NCBI GenBank assembly: GCA_903887235.1 | Contig: CAISOX010000080.1 | Coordinates: 1 to 40,453 of the forward strand | Direction: 5' to 3' | Origin: an uncultured Alphaproteobacteria bacterium | GTDB lineage: Bacteria; Pseudomonadota; Alphaproteobacteria; Rickettsiales; Midichloriaceae | DNA length: 40,453 nt | In this document: positions 15,657-23,465 of the stretch, piece by piece | Layout of the letters: each line of letters starts with the position of its first letter | Numbering within the stretch: the stretch's first letter is position 1 | The notes under the pieces: model-generated | Databases searched by the model: none | Seen by the model: the letters and a program-made list of their open reading frames with translations, nothing else | Told to the model about the DNA's origin: nothing | Position numbers and translations under genes: made by a program

Positions 15657-18032
15657 CTAAAAGTTTGTTCCAATACTAAACCTTACTCTTGAGGTCTTGT
15701 CAAACGATTCTTTTCTGAATGGGGTACCATAATCTAGTCTGATAAAGCCAAGGGGTGAATCCCATACCAAACCAACGCCATAAGATGCCCTAATTTTCTT
15801 ATTTGTATCGATGTAGTCAGAATTTAAATTTCCTCCTTCACATAGCGATTTAGAACTGATTTTTCGATCATTTACACCAGAATTACATTCACAATCTTTT
15901 CCTTCACATTTATATTTTGCTGCATCAGTGTCAAACAAAGTACCGAAATCACTAAAAACAGCTCCTTTCATCCCAAATTCCTCTGGCAATCCTAGAGGAA
16001 ATTGTATTTCAGCTGTGCCTGCGAAAAAAGTATTGCCTCCAAGTGATGCCCGATCATCATTTCCTGTGTATTTTTTAACCCTTGGACCTATACCTGATAC
16101 ATCAAACCCCCTGATATAATCCTCTCCAACAAAAAAGCTATCATTAACGTTAACATTGTTACCACCAATACCACGAATATTACCAGCTCTTCCAATTAAA
16201 TTTAAAATAATATTTTCTTTATACAATGGCTTAAAATAACTCGTATGCAATTGGTGTTGCAAATATTTTACATTACCACCAACACCGGCAAAATTTTGCG
16301 TAAGTTTAACCATATATCCCTTTGTAGGGCTAATCCTGCTATTTAATTTATCATATGTAATTGAATGACCAATGGAGGACACACGTGTTTTATTTGGTTG
16401 AGCCTTTAGAAATATTGATGCATCTTTGCTCTTATCTGATTTTTCATTTTTGATAGAGTAATTAATATTATGATATAAGTACTCGTTAATATCATAACCA
16501 GTCCTAAGGGTCAGGCCCTTGCTTTTAGCACTAAAAGAGCTTTGATCAGACCTATCTTGAGATGTTGTAAAAATATCAAAACCAACTGCTAAGTTACGAT
16601 CCATAAACTTTGGTTCAGTAAAACTAAAAGATATATCAGAGCTTTTTCTAGCTTTACTAAAATCAAATTCTACAATTTGCCCCTTACCCAAAAAGTTATA
16701 TTCAGATAATGTTGTTGAACCAATTGCGCCTGAAGCAGTGTTATACCCAATTGCAAAACGCATAGAGCCCGTAGATGTCTCTTTTACTTTAATATCCAAA
16801 TCTAATTTATCAGATTCAGAAGTTGGCTTGTTCTCAAACTCAACTGAGCTAAAATAACCCAAATTGGCAACTTTTTGTTTAGACCTTTGAATTTTTGATA
16901 AATTGAACGGGTCACCTTCATAGATTTTTAATTCCCTTCTGATAACTCTATCCAAGGTTCTTGTGTTGCCAATAATATTAATATTCTTAACAAAATATTT
17001 TGCAGTTTCGTTTATAATGTATCTGATATTTACTATTTTATTTTTTTCATCCTTCTCCAAATTATAATCAACATCTATAAAAGTATAACCCTTATTTCCC
17101 AAAAATGATGTAGTTTGGTATACGGTTTTATCGATTAAAGATTCATTAAATATTTCTCCTTCTTTATAATCGATGAATTTTTTCAATTCGGTTGCATCAA
17201 TATCTTTTATTTGGCAATCAATTGATGATTTACCAAAATTAAACCTTTCACCTTCAGTAATAACGTATGTTAACAAAAATGATTCGCCATTAGGAGTAAT
17301 TTCAGAGGTTGAAGACAGAACTTTAAAATTAGCATATCCTTCTTGCATATAATGTTGCTTGAGTAAATCTTTATCCAACATAATTCTATCTTGGTCGTAT
17401 AAATCACTCGAAGAAAACAATCTATACCAAGCCGCTTCTTTTGAAGCAATGATTTTTAATAAATCTTTTTGAGAGAATTTAGTATTGCCATAAAAAATTA
17501 TTTTTTTGATTTTTGGCTTTTCTCCTTCATTAATTAGAATTGTAACATCAACTGAATCTTGTCCTCGCTTTTTTATCGTTGATTGGGCAGAAGTAGCAAA
17601 ATAACCCATTTTTTTATACGTAGACTCTATTCTTTTAACATCACTATCCAATTGATACTTCGAATAGATATTACCTTCTTTAACTTGTAATTCCTTCTTA
17701 ATTGTAGCAGCTTTTAATTTTTTATTACCCTCAATGATAATTTTTCTGATTACAGGATTTTCTTCGATTTTAATGATTATGACATTTTTTGCACTTTGCT
17801 TAATCGATATGTCAGAAAAAAAACCTTGGGAGTATAAATTTTTAACTGATTTGTCAATATTTTCTTTAGTAGCTTTATCCCCTATTTTGAAATCTAGGTA
17901 GTATAAAATGGTGTCTGTAGGAACTCTCTTGTTGCCTATTACTTCAATTTTTTGAACATTTTCAGACGCAATAACATTTAAAAATTGAAGTGAAAAAACA
18001 ATTATAAAAATAAAATTTCTAACTAAATACAT
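15657..18032 (-). CDS. bamA: Outer membrane protein assembly factor BamA
   Basis: Central pore of the machine that inserts beta-barrel proteins into the outer membrane. After a signal peptide (cleavage near IASE) come five POTRA domains (about residues 23-420), then a 16-strand Omp85 barrel. Typical barrel features are YIRGFDVSGIGPR, the GGNTFFAGTAEIQFPLG strand, GLVWDSPLGFIRLDYG, and a C-terminal phenylalanine (GTNF). A cysteine-rich insert in one outer loop near residues 705-735 has CEGKDCEC and a later C. It sits between rseP (7 nt) and skp, a conserved order in alphaproteobacteria. Confidence 0.96.
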   Translation of the reverse strand: MYLVRNFIFIIVFSLQFLNVIASENVQKIEVIGNKRVPTDTILYYLDFKIGDKATKENIDKSVKNLYSQGFFSDISIKQSAKNVIIIKIEENPVIRKIIIEGNKKLKAATIKKELQVKEGNIYSKYQLDSDVKRIESTYKKMGYFATSAQSTIKKRGQDSVDVTILINEGEKPKIKKIIFYGNTKFSQKDLLKIIASKEAAWYRLFSSSDLYDQDRIMLDKDLLKQHYMQEGYANFKVLSSTSEITPNGESFLLTYVITEGERFNFGKSSIDCQIKDIDATELKKFIDYKEGEIFNESLIDKTVYQTTSFLGNKGYTFIDVDYNLEKDEKNKIVNIRYIINETAKYFVKNINIIGNTRTLDRVIRRELKIYEGDPFNLSKIQRSKQKVANLGYFSSVEFENKPTSESDKLDLDIKVKETSTGSMRFAIGYNTASGAIGSTTLSEYNFLGKGQIVEFDFSKARKSSDISFSFTEPKFMDRNLAVGFDIFTTSQDRSDQSSFSAKSKGLTLRTGYDINEYLYHNINYSIKNEKSDKSKDASIFLKAQPNKTRVSSIGHSITYDKLNSRISPTKGYMVKLTQNFAGVGGNVKYLQHQLHTSYFKPLYKENIILNLIGRAGNIRGIGGNNVNVNDSFFVGEDYIRGFDVSGIGPRVKKYTGNDDRASLGGNTFFAGTAEIQFPLGLPEEFGMKGAVFSDFGTLFDTDAAKYKCEGKDCECNSGVNDRKISSKSLCEGGNLNSDYIDTNKKIRASYGVGLVWDSPLGFIRLDYGTPFRKESFDKTSRVRFSIGTNF

Positions 18033-18039
18033 AATATTT

Positions 18040-19233
18040 TCAGCCTAATAATAATTTTAATTTCTTAAAGAATTCGATAGCCTTTAAATCATTCCAAAAA
18101 GCTATCGACATTAATCCTATCAGTATAAAAAAGCCAATTTTAAAACAAATAACCTGAACCTTATGATTAATTGGCCTTCTAATTATTGCTTCTATTCCAT
18201 AAAAAAATAGGTGCCCTCCATCTAACATAGGTATTGGGAACAAATTGATCAAACCTAAATTAAGCGATATCATTGCGACAAAATACAATATTGCCACAAA
18301 TCCCTGATTTGCCATGCTCTCTGAGTATAAGGCTATTTTTATGGGACCTCCAATATCCTCCGTTCCACGTTTTAAAGTTATCATTTGCCAAATAGCTTTC
18401 ACGAACATATATGACATATTTCCCACTTGGTAAAAGGAATTTACAAATGACTCTGCAACCCCAACTTTCCTAAAAGTGAATTTTTCAAAATAAACACCTA
18501 TCATGCGTGATTTAACAATTTCACCAAATATATTTTTATATTCTTCTTCCTTGGGCGCAACATTCACTGTCAAATAGGATTTTTGGCGAATAACTCCTAC
18601 TTCAATATTAATATTTTCACTTTTATCTAATTTTAACTTTAGATCAGCTGGAGAGTCTACTTTATATCCATTAACGTCGACAATTAAATCTCCCACTGCC
18701 AAACCCGCTTTTTGAGCTGGAGAGTCTTGTTGTAGGCCGGTAATTTCAGACTTAAATTCCTTTACCCCACTATGCATTGATAAAATAATAAAAATGATAA
18801 TTGTCAGTAGATAATTAGCAAATGGCCCCCCAAAAACAATCAAAGATTTTTGCCACAAATTTTTATGATGAAAAGATAAACTTTTTTCTTTGTCTGATAA
18901 ACTATCTATTTTTTCTTTATCTGGAGTGCTCGCAGCACCTTCATCGCCAAACATTTTTACATAACCTCCAAGAGGTATAAGGGCAATTTGCCAAACAGTG
19001 TCCTTACTATCTTTCCACTTGATTAGTGGCTTTCCAAATCCTATTGAAAACACCTCAATTTTCACCCCAAACAGTCTAGCAAATAAAAAATGCCCCAATT
19101 CATGAATAAACACAATTGGCGTTAAAATCACTAAAAACCAAAACAGAGCTTTTGCTGATGTATACATAATAAAAAAAACGGGCGCTATCACTATTAATAG
19201 CCAAAACAAAGCTTTCATTGAAATACAAAACAT
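18040..19233 (-). CDS. rseP: Site-2 metalloprotease RseP
   Basis: Intramembrane zinc protease that cuts membrane-bound regulators and leftover signal peptides. Zinc site HELGH (residues 44-48), a PDZ domain (about 165-235, ITGLQQDSPAQKAGLAVGDLIVDVN) and the second metal ligand region NLFPIPMLDGGHL. The N-terminus carries an imperfect tandem duplication: KALFWLLIVIAPVFFI (7-22) and KALFWFLVILTPIVFI (28-43), a 21-residue period also visible in the DNA. Relatives have only about 20 residues before HExxH, so translation from M23 (19167) would give a standard protein. No start has a clear ribosome site. It heads the rseP-bamA-skp-ppiD run. Confidence 0.95.
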   Translation of the reverse strand: MFCISMKALFWLLIVIAPVFFIMYTSAKALFWFLVILTPIVFIHELGHFLFARLFGVKIEVFSIGFGKPLIKWKDSKDTVWQIALIPLGGYVKMFGDEGAASTPDKEKIDSLSDKEKSLSFHHKNLWQKSLIVFGGPFANYLLTIIIFIILSMHSGVKEFKSEITGLQQDSPAQKAGLAVGDLIVDVNGYKVDSPADLKLKLDKSENINIEVGVIRQKSYLTVNVAPKEEEYKNIFGEIVKSRMIGVYFEKFTFRKVGVAESFVNSFYQVGNMSYMFVKAIWQMITLKRGTEDIGGPIKIALYSESMANQGFVAILYFVAMISLNLGLINLFPIPMLDGGHLFFYGIEAIIRRPINHKVQVICFKIGFFILIGLMSIAFWNDLKAIEFFKKLKLLLG

Positions 19234-19367
19234 TTATTGGATCTACTAGATATCAACAAATGAACAATTTTACAATTGAAAATTTCAAACAAATGATTGC
19301 TTTTTAGTTTGATAGCTTTAAAATCCTAATAAGACTATGATAAACATTAAAATTTCCATTCAAAATT

Positions 19368-19646
19368 ATGCATAAGGTGAAATACATACTTTTTATAACA
19401 TTAATTTTTCCAATAATGTTTTGTGGTTGCTCAAAAAAAAGCAAAAGCTATGGAACAACTGAGAAAAATTTCAAAAATAAACATTTTCCTAGAGATAATG
19501 AATTCATTATGAATGGAGGGTATAAAATCAAGGTACCGAAAAACCCTTTTATTAGTTCCAAGGAAGCTGTGGAGGTGTATAATAAGGATAATAAAAATTC
19601 TCTTGCTGATGTTCCTAATATACCAGAAAATTTAAAGAAGAATTAA
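19368..19646 (+). CDS. Small predicted lipoprotein, function unknown
   Basis: A 92-residue protein with a hydrophobic signal segment ending in the lipobox FCGC, so C21 would carry the lipid. The mature part is short, basic and Asn/Lys-rich, with no domain I recognise. It diverges from rseP and is followed after 16 nt by the glutamine-synthetase-like gene. Codon use resembles its neighbours. It is probably a small lineage-specific envelope protein. Confidence 0.7.
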   Translation: MHKVKYILFITLIFPIMFCGCSKKSKSYGTTEKNFKNKHFPRDNEFIMNGGYKIKVPKNPFISSKEAVEVYNKDNKNSLADVPNIPENLKKN

Positions 19647-19662
19647 TATATTATGGGTAACC

Positions 19663-20517
19663 ATGGCATTATTGGATTTGAAAGATTTTAGAAGCCAAAT
19701 TGAAAAGGTTAGCTCATTGTTAAAGAACAGGTTTAATGTCATACCAAAATTTGGTGTTGAGATTGAATTTTACTTAAGGCACAAGAATGGTAAACTAGCA
19801 AGCCCAGAGCAAATTGACAAATTTAAAGAAGAACTCAAAAAGCGTAATTTAGCGATATCTGATGAAAGAGGATTGGATCAGTTTGAGACTCAACTCAAAG
19901 CTTCAAGCAACTGTTTAGAATTAATAGAATTAATTAAAAAGATCAAACTTGATTTACACGAAGTGTCAAATAAGTTGAATTTGCTTATAATATTTAGCCC
20001 TAAACCATTTGCTGGCACATATGGTTCTAGCATGCACTTTCACCTAAGCTTGTATGATAATCATAATCATAACTTATTTTCAGATGATACTATAAGTACA
20101 AATAAATTTCTTAGCAATGTTGTTAATTCAATTCTTTTAATCCTTAATCAATCAATTTATTTATTATGTGGCGATGATTTTGAAGAATATAGTAGATTTA
20201 CACCAAATTTTATGGCTCCAGTAAATTTGAGTTGGGGAAATAACAATCGAACTACTGCTGTAAGAATTCCAGATGGCGATATAAGTAGTAGAAGATTGGA
20301 ATTTAGGATTCCATCTGCTTCATGCGATCCACAAAAAGCTATTTTTTTCTTACTTGTTGCAATCTTAAATGCATTAACCAATCCAAAAGCAACAATAGAT
20401 AGGGTATACGGTAATGCAGCTGATCCACAATATAAATTTCAGGATTTATTTACCAATCCAACTGCCGCTAAAGATCATTATAATTTGGATAATATTTGTT
20501 CTCAATTATGTATCTAA
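19663..20517 (+). CDS. Minimal glutamine synthetase-like protein
   Basis: Resembles the catalytic domain of glutamine synthetase: GVEIEFYL (metal-binding Glu pair, about residue 28), ERGLDQFETQL (about 68), KPFAGTYGSSMHFHLSL (about 110-127), FTPNFMAPVNLSWGNNNRTTAVRIP (about 180-204) and SSRRLEFRIPSASCDP. At 284 residues it is far shorter than true GlnA (about 470). It lacks the N-terminal beta-grasp domain and the C-terminal part that holds the adenylylation loop. The reading frame is intact and the key motifs are kept, so it is probably expressed. It may use glutamate with another amine, or be a regulatory relic. The ATG at 19663 is used. Confidence 0.75.
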   Translation: MALLDLKDFRSQIEKVSSLLKNRFNVIPKFGVEIEFYLRHKNGKLASPEQIDKFKEELKKRNLAISDERGLDQFETQLKASSNCLELIELIKKIKLDLHEVSNKLNLLIIFSPKPFAGTYGSSMHFHLSLYDNHNHNLFSDDTISTNKFLSNVVNSILLILNQSIYLLCGDDFEEYSRFTPNFMAPVNLSWGNNNRTTAVRIPDGDISSRRLEFRIPSASCDPQKAIFFLLVAILNALTNPKATIDRVYGNAADPQYKFQDLFTNPTAAKDHYNLDNICSQLCI

Positions 20518-20634
20518 ATAATTTGAAATTCAAAGTATAGGAGATAATGTTGTTATAAATAATAATAAATAGTATGTAAAAAAATCAAAGTTGTGAAAAA
20601 TTATTGTCAGTTAATTTCATTAATAACGTATTTC

Positions 20635-20701
20635 GCACTTCTAGCGCATCCTAATGAGTAGTGGGAAGGTTTGCTTGATGATAAGGATGCGCTAAATGTG
20701 C
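20635..20701. other. GC-rich long hairpin upstream of ffh
   Basis: A perfect 11-bp inverted repeat, TAGCGCATCCT (20642-20652) and AGGATGCGCTA (20684-20694), is extended outward by GCAC/GTGC (20635-20638 and 20698-20701) across a 3-base internal mismatch. The loop is 31 bases. It is clearly richer in G+C than the surrounding DNA. There is no T-run after it on either strand, so it is not a standard terminator. It could be a small structured RNA, an inserted palindromic element or a binding site. The rest of 20518-20886 shows no gene. Confidence 0.55.
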
Positions 20702-20886
20702 ACTCGCCCACTTCAGCTACTTTCATTTGTTATAGCACGTATAAATAGAATATGCAACTAATAGTTTTATTTACTACTATAAGAGGCAATTAAATGATTT
20801 AAAATGATATTATTTTTTGTTTACTTGTGTTTTGCAAAGCATTATATTCGTCACTATATTTGTCAGAATGAAATAATAAATACGCG

Positions 20887-22251
20887 ATGTTTGCTTCTTT
20901 AAGTGAAAATTTTATAAAAGCTCTTGATAAAATTAAGCGCAAAGGAACCATATCAGAAGATGATTTAGAAGGGGCTCTGCGTGAAATAAGAATATCTATG
21001 CTCGAGGCTGATGTTGCGTTAAGCGTAACTAAAGAGTTTATAAAAAATGTAAAAAATAAAGCCATTGGACAGGAAGTTGTTAATAGCGTAACACCTGGGC
21101 AAATGATAGTGAAGATTGTTCATGATGAATTAAAAAATATTTTAGGAACAGAGGAGCAAGATATTAACTTGAAAGTCTCGCCCCCTGCGGTGATAATATT
21201 AGTTGGATTACAAGGTGTGGGTAAGACAACAACCGCTGTTAAGCTAGCAGTATATCTAAGAAAAAAATTAAAAAAGAAAGTGTTGCTTGCATCATTGGAT
21301 ATATATAGACCAGCTGCTCAAGAACAACTTGAGACACTTGGCAAGCAAGTCTCCATTGATACTCTTCCTATTATTTATGAGCAACTTCCTCTGGATATTG
21401 CTCAAAGAGCGCTACAAGAAGGTAAGGCAGGATTATATGACCTAATAATTCTGGATACGGCAGGTAGATTGCACACTGATGAAAAATTAATAGATGAAAT
21501 CATTTCTATAAAACGTGTTACTAATCCTATTGAAACTTTATTAGTAGCAGATTCTATGGCAGGACAAGATGCAGTAAGTAGTGCGAAGCAATTTCACGAT
21601 TCAGTAAATTTAACTGGGATTGTATTGACTAGGGTTGATGGTGACTCAAGGGGTGGGGCAGCGCTAAGCATAAAATATATCACAGGATGCCCTATCAAGT
21701 TTATCGGGCATGGAGAAAAAATATCTGATTTGGAGAAATTTTATCCTGAAAGAATTGCATCTAGAATTCTTGATATGGGAGATGTTGTTACTTTAGTCGA
21801 AAAAGCTATAGATGCAGTGAACGAAGAGGACGTAGAACAGCTAGCTAGAAAAATGCAAAAGGGCAAATTCGATATGGAAGATTTAAAAAAACAGCTCAAT
21901 AATTTAAAAAAAATGGGGGGAATATCTTCAATTATGGGTATGTTACCTGGTTTTAAGGGAATTAAGCAAGCTTTGGGTTCAGATAAATTTGATAAAAGTG
22001 TTATAATCAGACAAAAGGCAATAATAGACTCTATGACAAAAAAAGAGAAGATGTACCCCAAAATAATGAATGCATCAAGGAAAAATAGAGTTGCCAAGGG
22101 AGCTGGGGTTACTGTTCAAGATATTAATAAATTGTTGAAACAGTTTTTAGAAATGCAAAAAATGATGAAGAAAGTAAGTAATTTGGACGAAAGAAATTTA
22201 AGAAAATTTGAAAATATGATAGATAATAAATATAAAAACAATATTTCATGA
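20887..22251 (+). CDS. ffh: Signal recognition particle protein Ffh (SRP54)
   Basis: GTPase that binds signal sequences on nascent chains and docks ribosomes at the membrane through FtsY. N domain (residues 1-85), G domain with the P-loop LQGVGKTT (about 107-114), DTAGRLHTD, and the VLTRVDGDSRGG motif, and the methionine-rich M domain (about 325-450, MLPGFKG, NASRKNRVAKGAGV). Length 454 is standard. Its TGA overlaps the ATG of the next frame, so the two are coupled. No SRP RNA gene was recognised in the window. Confidence 0.97.
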   Translation: MFASLSENFIKALDKIKRKGTISEDDLEGALREIRISMLEADVALSVTKEFIKNVKNKAIGQEVVNSVTPGQMIVKIVHDELKNILGTEEQDINLKVSPPAVIILVGLQGVGKTTTAVKLAVYLRKKLKKKVLLASLDIYRPAAQEQLETLGKQVSIDTLPIIYEQLPLDIAQRALQEGKAGLYDLIILDTAGRLHTDEKLIDEIISIKRVTNPIETLLVADSMAGQDAVSSAKQFHDSVNLTGIVLTRVDGDSRGGAALSIKYITGCPIKFIGHGEKISDLEKFYPERIASRILDMGDVVTLVEKAIDAVNEEDVEQLARKMQKGKFDMEDLKKQLNNLKKMGGISSIMGMLPGFKGIKQALGSDKFDKSVIIRQKAIIDSMTKKEKMYPKIMNASRKNRVAKGAGVTVQDINKLLKQFLEMQKMMKKVSNLDERNLRKFENMIDNKYKNNIS

Positions 22252-22814
22252 AAAATCTGAAAGATGATCAAAAAATAAAAAGGCTATCTGAGGCTTTGAG
22301 AGCAAATCTTAAGAGAAGAAAATCAAAAAATAAAAAAGAAAACAGTGAGAAAATTATGAAAAATAAAACTACTAAGTTAGCTGTGATATTAATCTTGTCA
22401 GCTATTTTGATATCGTGCGGTAAAAAAACGGAAAGAGTAGGTTATTTTTTAAGTAAGGAAAAGCTGGACGCTATAAAAATCAATCAAACTTCTGAGCAAA
22501 ATCTTCTGAATGCCTTAGGAGAACCTACCACCAAATCAAGTTTTGGTCCAAAGATTTACTATTATATGGAACGCCAATATGAACAAGTTGCATTTTTTCA
22601 TCCGAAATTAAAGGAACAAAAAATTGTCGCCATAGAACTGGATGCAAAAAATATAATCAAAAAAGTAACAGTATATGATTCAAAAGATGCAAATGTTTTG
22701 AATTATGACTCAGATCAAATCGTGATAAAAGGAAATAAAATTGGTGTACTAGAGCAGTTTGCAAGCAATATAGGTAAATTCAGTTCAAAAGCTCAAAAGG
22801 GTGGTGCAAATTGA
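22248..22814 (+). CDS. bamE: BamE/SmpA lipoprotein fused to a small basic N-terminal protein
   Basis: Residues 37-188 are an outer membrane assembly lipoprotein of the SmpA/OmlA (BamE) family: own start M37 (22356), signal peptide, lipobox LISC, then INQTSEQNLLNALGEPTTKSSF and IYYYMERQ, with the late strand IVAIELDAKNIIKKVTVYD. Residues 1-36 are a very basic segment with RLSEALRANLKRRKSK, which resembles a short stand-alone alphaproteobacterial protein. The frame is open throughout, so the two appear joined by loss of a stop codon. Translation from the first ATG would bury the signal peptide, so bamE probably also starts at 22356, where only a weak GTGAG precedes. The first ATG overlaps the ffh stop. 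Confidence 0.85.
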   Translation: MKNLKDDQKIKRLSEALRANLKRRKSKNKKENSEKIMKNKTTKLAVILILSAILISCGKKTERVGYFLSKEKLDAIKINQTSEQNLLNALGEPTTKSSFGPKIYYYMERQYEQVAFFHPKLKEQKIVAIELDAKNIIKKVTVYDSKDANVLNYDSDQIVIKGNKIGVLEQFASNIGKFSSKAQKGGAN

Positions 22815-22850
22815 TTTTTAAATTTGATGTGAGATTAATATACAACATTA

Positions 22851-23414
22851 ATGATAGTAATATTTAGTAAAAATACGCACCTAGAGCAAGCTTTAAGAAA
22901 TTTCCAGATGTATCAAAGCTTAAAGATTGTAACAACACAGGACAAAAGCCAATTAGAAGAAGAAGGTAGAATTTGTATACTAGATGAGGTTGCGAGCTTT
23001 AATAATCAATATAAAATTTGCATTTCTATATCAAAAGCTCAGGGCACAGATTTAACAAAACCTTTTCATATCTCAGGTTTAAATCTTCTCATTATTAAAT
23101 GCTTAGCAAAAATAAATAATTATATATTTCCAGATAAATTTTCTTTTTTCTACAATGAGAGATTATTAATTAATAATGATGAAAAAACTGTTAAATTGAC
23201 CGAAAAAGAAGCTGGCTTGCTAAATTTTATTTTAAAAAGTCCAATTTTTACTGTCAACAAAACCGAGGTTCTTGAAAAATTATGGGGGTACGATATTACT
23301 TCAGAAACATTAACTATTGAAACGCATATTTATCTTTTAAAAGCAAAATTCAAAAAGCTTGGTTTCAAGAATGTATTGTCAATTGAGAAGGATAAAATTA
23401 ATTTCAGTATTTAA
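22851..23414 (+). CDS. OmpR-type winged-helix regulator with degenerate receiver
   Basis: Residues about 105-187 form a winged-helix DNA-binding domain of the OmpR/PhoB type: KLTEKEAGLLNFILKS, VNKTEVLEKLWGYD, and ETHIYLLKAKFKKLG (recognition helix). The N-terminal 100 residues look like a shortened receiver: no acidic pair after the first strand, a possible phosphoacceptor D45 in ICILDEV, and a conserved KPF (70-72). Activity may not depend on a sensor kinase. It lies just before fliK and flgD, which recalls OmpR-type flagellar regulators such as FtcR, but a role in flagellar control is inference. Confidence 0.8.
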   Translation: MIVIFSKNTHLEQALRNFQMYQSLKIVTTQDKSQLEEEGRICILDEVASFNNQYKICISISKAQGTDLTKPFHISGLNLLIIKCLAKINNYIFPDKFSFFYNERLLINNDEKTVKLTEKEAGLLNFILKSPIFTVNKTEVLEKLWGYDITSETLTIETHIYLLKAKFKKLGFKNVLSIEKDKINFSI

Positions 23415-23465
23415 ATTTGGCATGTTAATTGCTCATAGATATATGCACTGATAATATAAATATAA

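Noticed and set aside
20518-20886. SRP (4.5S) RNA gene in the gap before ffh
   Set aside because: The conserved GGAAGGAAGC-type core of bacterial SRP RNA is not present in this gap, although the GC-rich hairpin prompted the search.
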